Positions 63,733 to 64,000 of a DNA stretch of 64,000 bases are shown here, one piece after another. The notes under the pieces are model-generated. The model made no database searches and was not told where the DNA came from. It saw only the letters and a program-made list of their open reading frames with translations. A program made the position numbers and the translations under genes. The DNA lies in contig OZ038381.1 of NCBI GenBank assembly GCA_964036045.1, forward strand, positions 157,918,283 to 157,982,282. Direction: 5' to 3'. The stretch's first letter is position 1; each line of letters begins with the position of its first letter. This DNA comes from Eutreptiella sp. 'Long Island Sound 2002'. Its lineage: Eukaryota; Euglenozoa; Euglenophyceae; Eutreptiales; Eutreptiaceae.

Positions 63733-63960
63733 CTAGGTGGCCCGCAGCCAGGAGTCCACTTGGGGAGCTCCTTCAGCCCTGATTTCCAGGCTTGCCTGCC
63801 TGGCCGCCTCTAAAATTCCCTCCTCAACCGCGGCGGCTAGATCGTCGCGGATGGAAACAGGTGGATGAGGGGCGGAGGGCCCGGGAACAGGTGCCCGGAC
63901 CTTCTCCTTCGGGAAGGGGCTTGCCTCCCAGATCTGCAAAAAAAATGGCAAAAGAGTCAT
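63733..63960 (-). CDS. Possible upstream extension of element C gag
   Basis: 75 codons in the same frame as gag, split from it by TAG at 63735-63733 and 14 codons before the gag ATG: KEKVRAPVPGPSAPHPPVSI, then helical DDLAAAVEEGILEAARQASL. A T-rich tract ending TTTTTTTTGCAG at about 63940-63929 looks like an intron 3' splice site, so the real exon may start at about 63928. Confidence 0.35.
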   Translation of the reverse strand: MTLLPFFLQIWEASPFPKEKVRAPVPGPSAPHPPVSIRDDLAAAVEEGILEAARQASLEIRAEGAPQVDSWLRAT

Positions 63961-64000
63961 CTTCTTGAGAACGCCACCACATCCTGGTATTAATTTCGTT

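Overview
The window is a block of eukaryotic repetitive DNA in which I recognise no host gene. It holds at least three families of Ty3/gypsy-type LTR retrotransposons (called A, B and C here), one large non-LTR (LINE-type) retrotransposon with APE endonuclease, reverse transcriptase and RNase H, a hAT transposase fragment inserted in that LINE, a repeated Pro/His-rich zinc-cluster ORF family (called D), and several satellite or minisatellite arrays. Nearly all coding is on the minus strand and nearly every coding element is broken. Chromodomain gypsy elements, LINE, hAT and very GC-rich satellites suggest a repeat-rich protist or algal genome. I cannot name the organism from the sequence.

Layout. 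1-1.8 kb: 3' part of gag plus protease and the start of pol of element A copy 1, open at the left edge. 1.8-9.9 kb: GC-rich DNA with a 65-bp minisatellite (2.4-3.1 kb), a degenerate D-family ORF (3.8-5.6 kb), a ~490-bp block that starts with GGTA repeats (5.66 kb) and a 116-bp satellite of about 23 units (6.2-8.8 kb). 10-12.3 kb: best D-family ORF. 12.4-14.7 kb: pyrimidine-rich DNA without a credible gene. 14.8-19.7 kb: D-family copies in a tandem array of a ~1.92-kb unit. 19.7-31.9 kb: the LINE on the minus strand, interrupted by hAT at 20.7-21.6 kb. 32.1-34.9 kb: element A copy 2. 35.15-46.56 kb: element B1, full length, with two 793-bp LTRs, a PBS, a PPT and an ATAA target duplication. 46.56-54.15 kb: element B2, 5'-truncated, ending in its own LTR. 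54.2-64 kb: element C (3' LTR start, long 3' noncoding region, pol, protease, gag).

How the parts work together. All three gypsy families carry gag and protease-pol in the same reading frame, separated by exactly one stop codon (A: TAG before GGG; B: TGA before CAG; C: TAG before GGG). A and B are homologous across this junction, and the stop sits at the same aligned place although the stop codon differs. The LINE has the same layout: its long ORF1 and its endonuclease-RT ORF are in one frame, split by TGA followed by CGG, with a perfect hairpin 8 nt downstream. In C a hairpin follows the stop and its loop can pair with the bases touching the stop, which would make a pseudoknot. This points to stop-codon readthrough as the way these unrelated retroelements set the ratio of structural to enzymatic protein. 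A second shared trait is a domain between protease and RT with an NPPF motif (NPRF in B) that resembles the Dam-like adenine methyltransferase segment of DIRS-type elements. A third is a very long noncoding stretch (about 1.8-2.3 kb) between pol and the 3' LTR.
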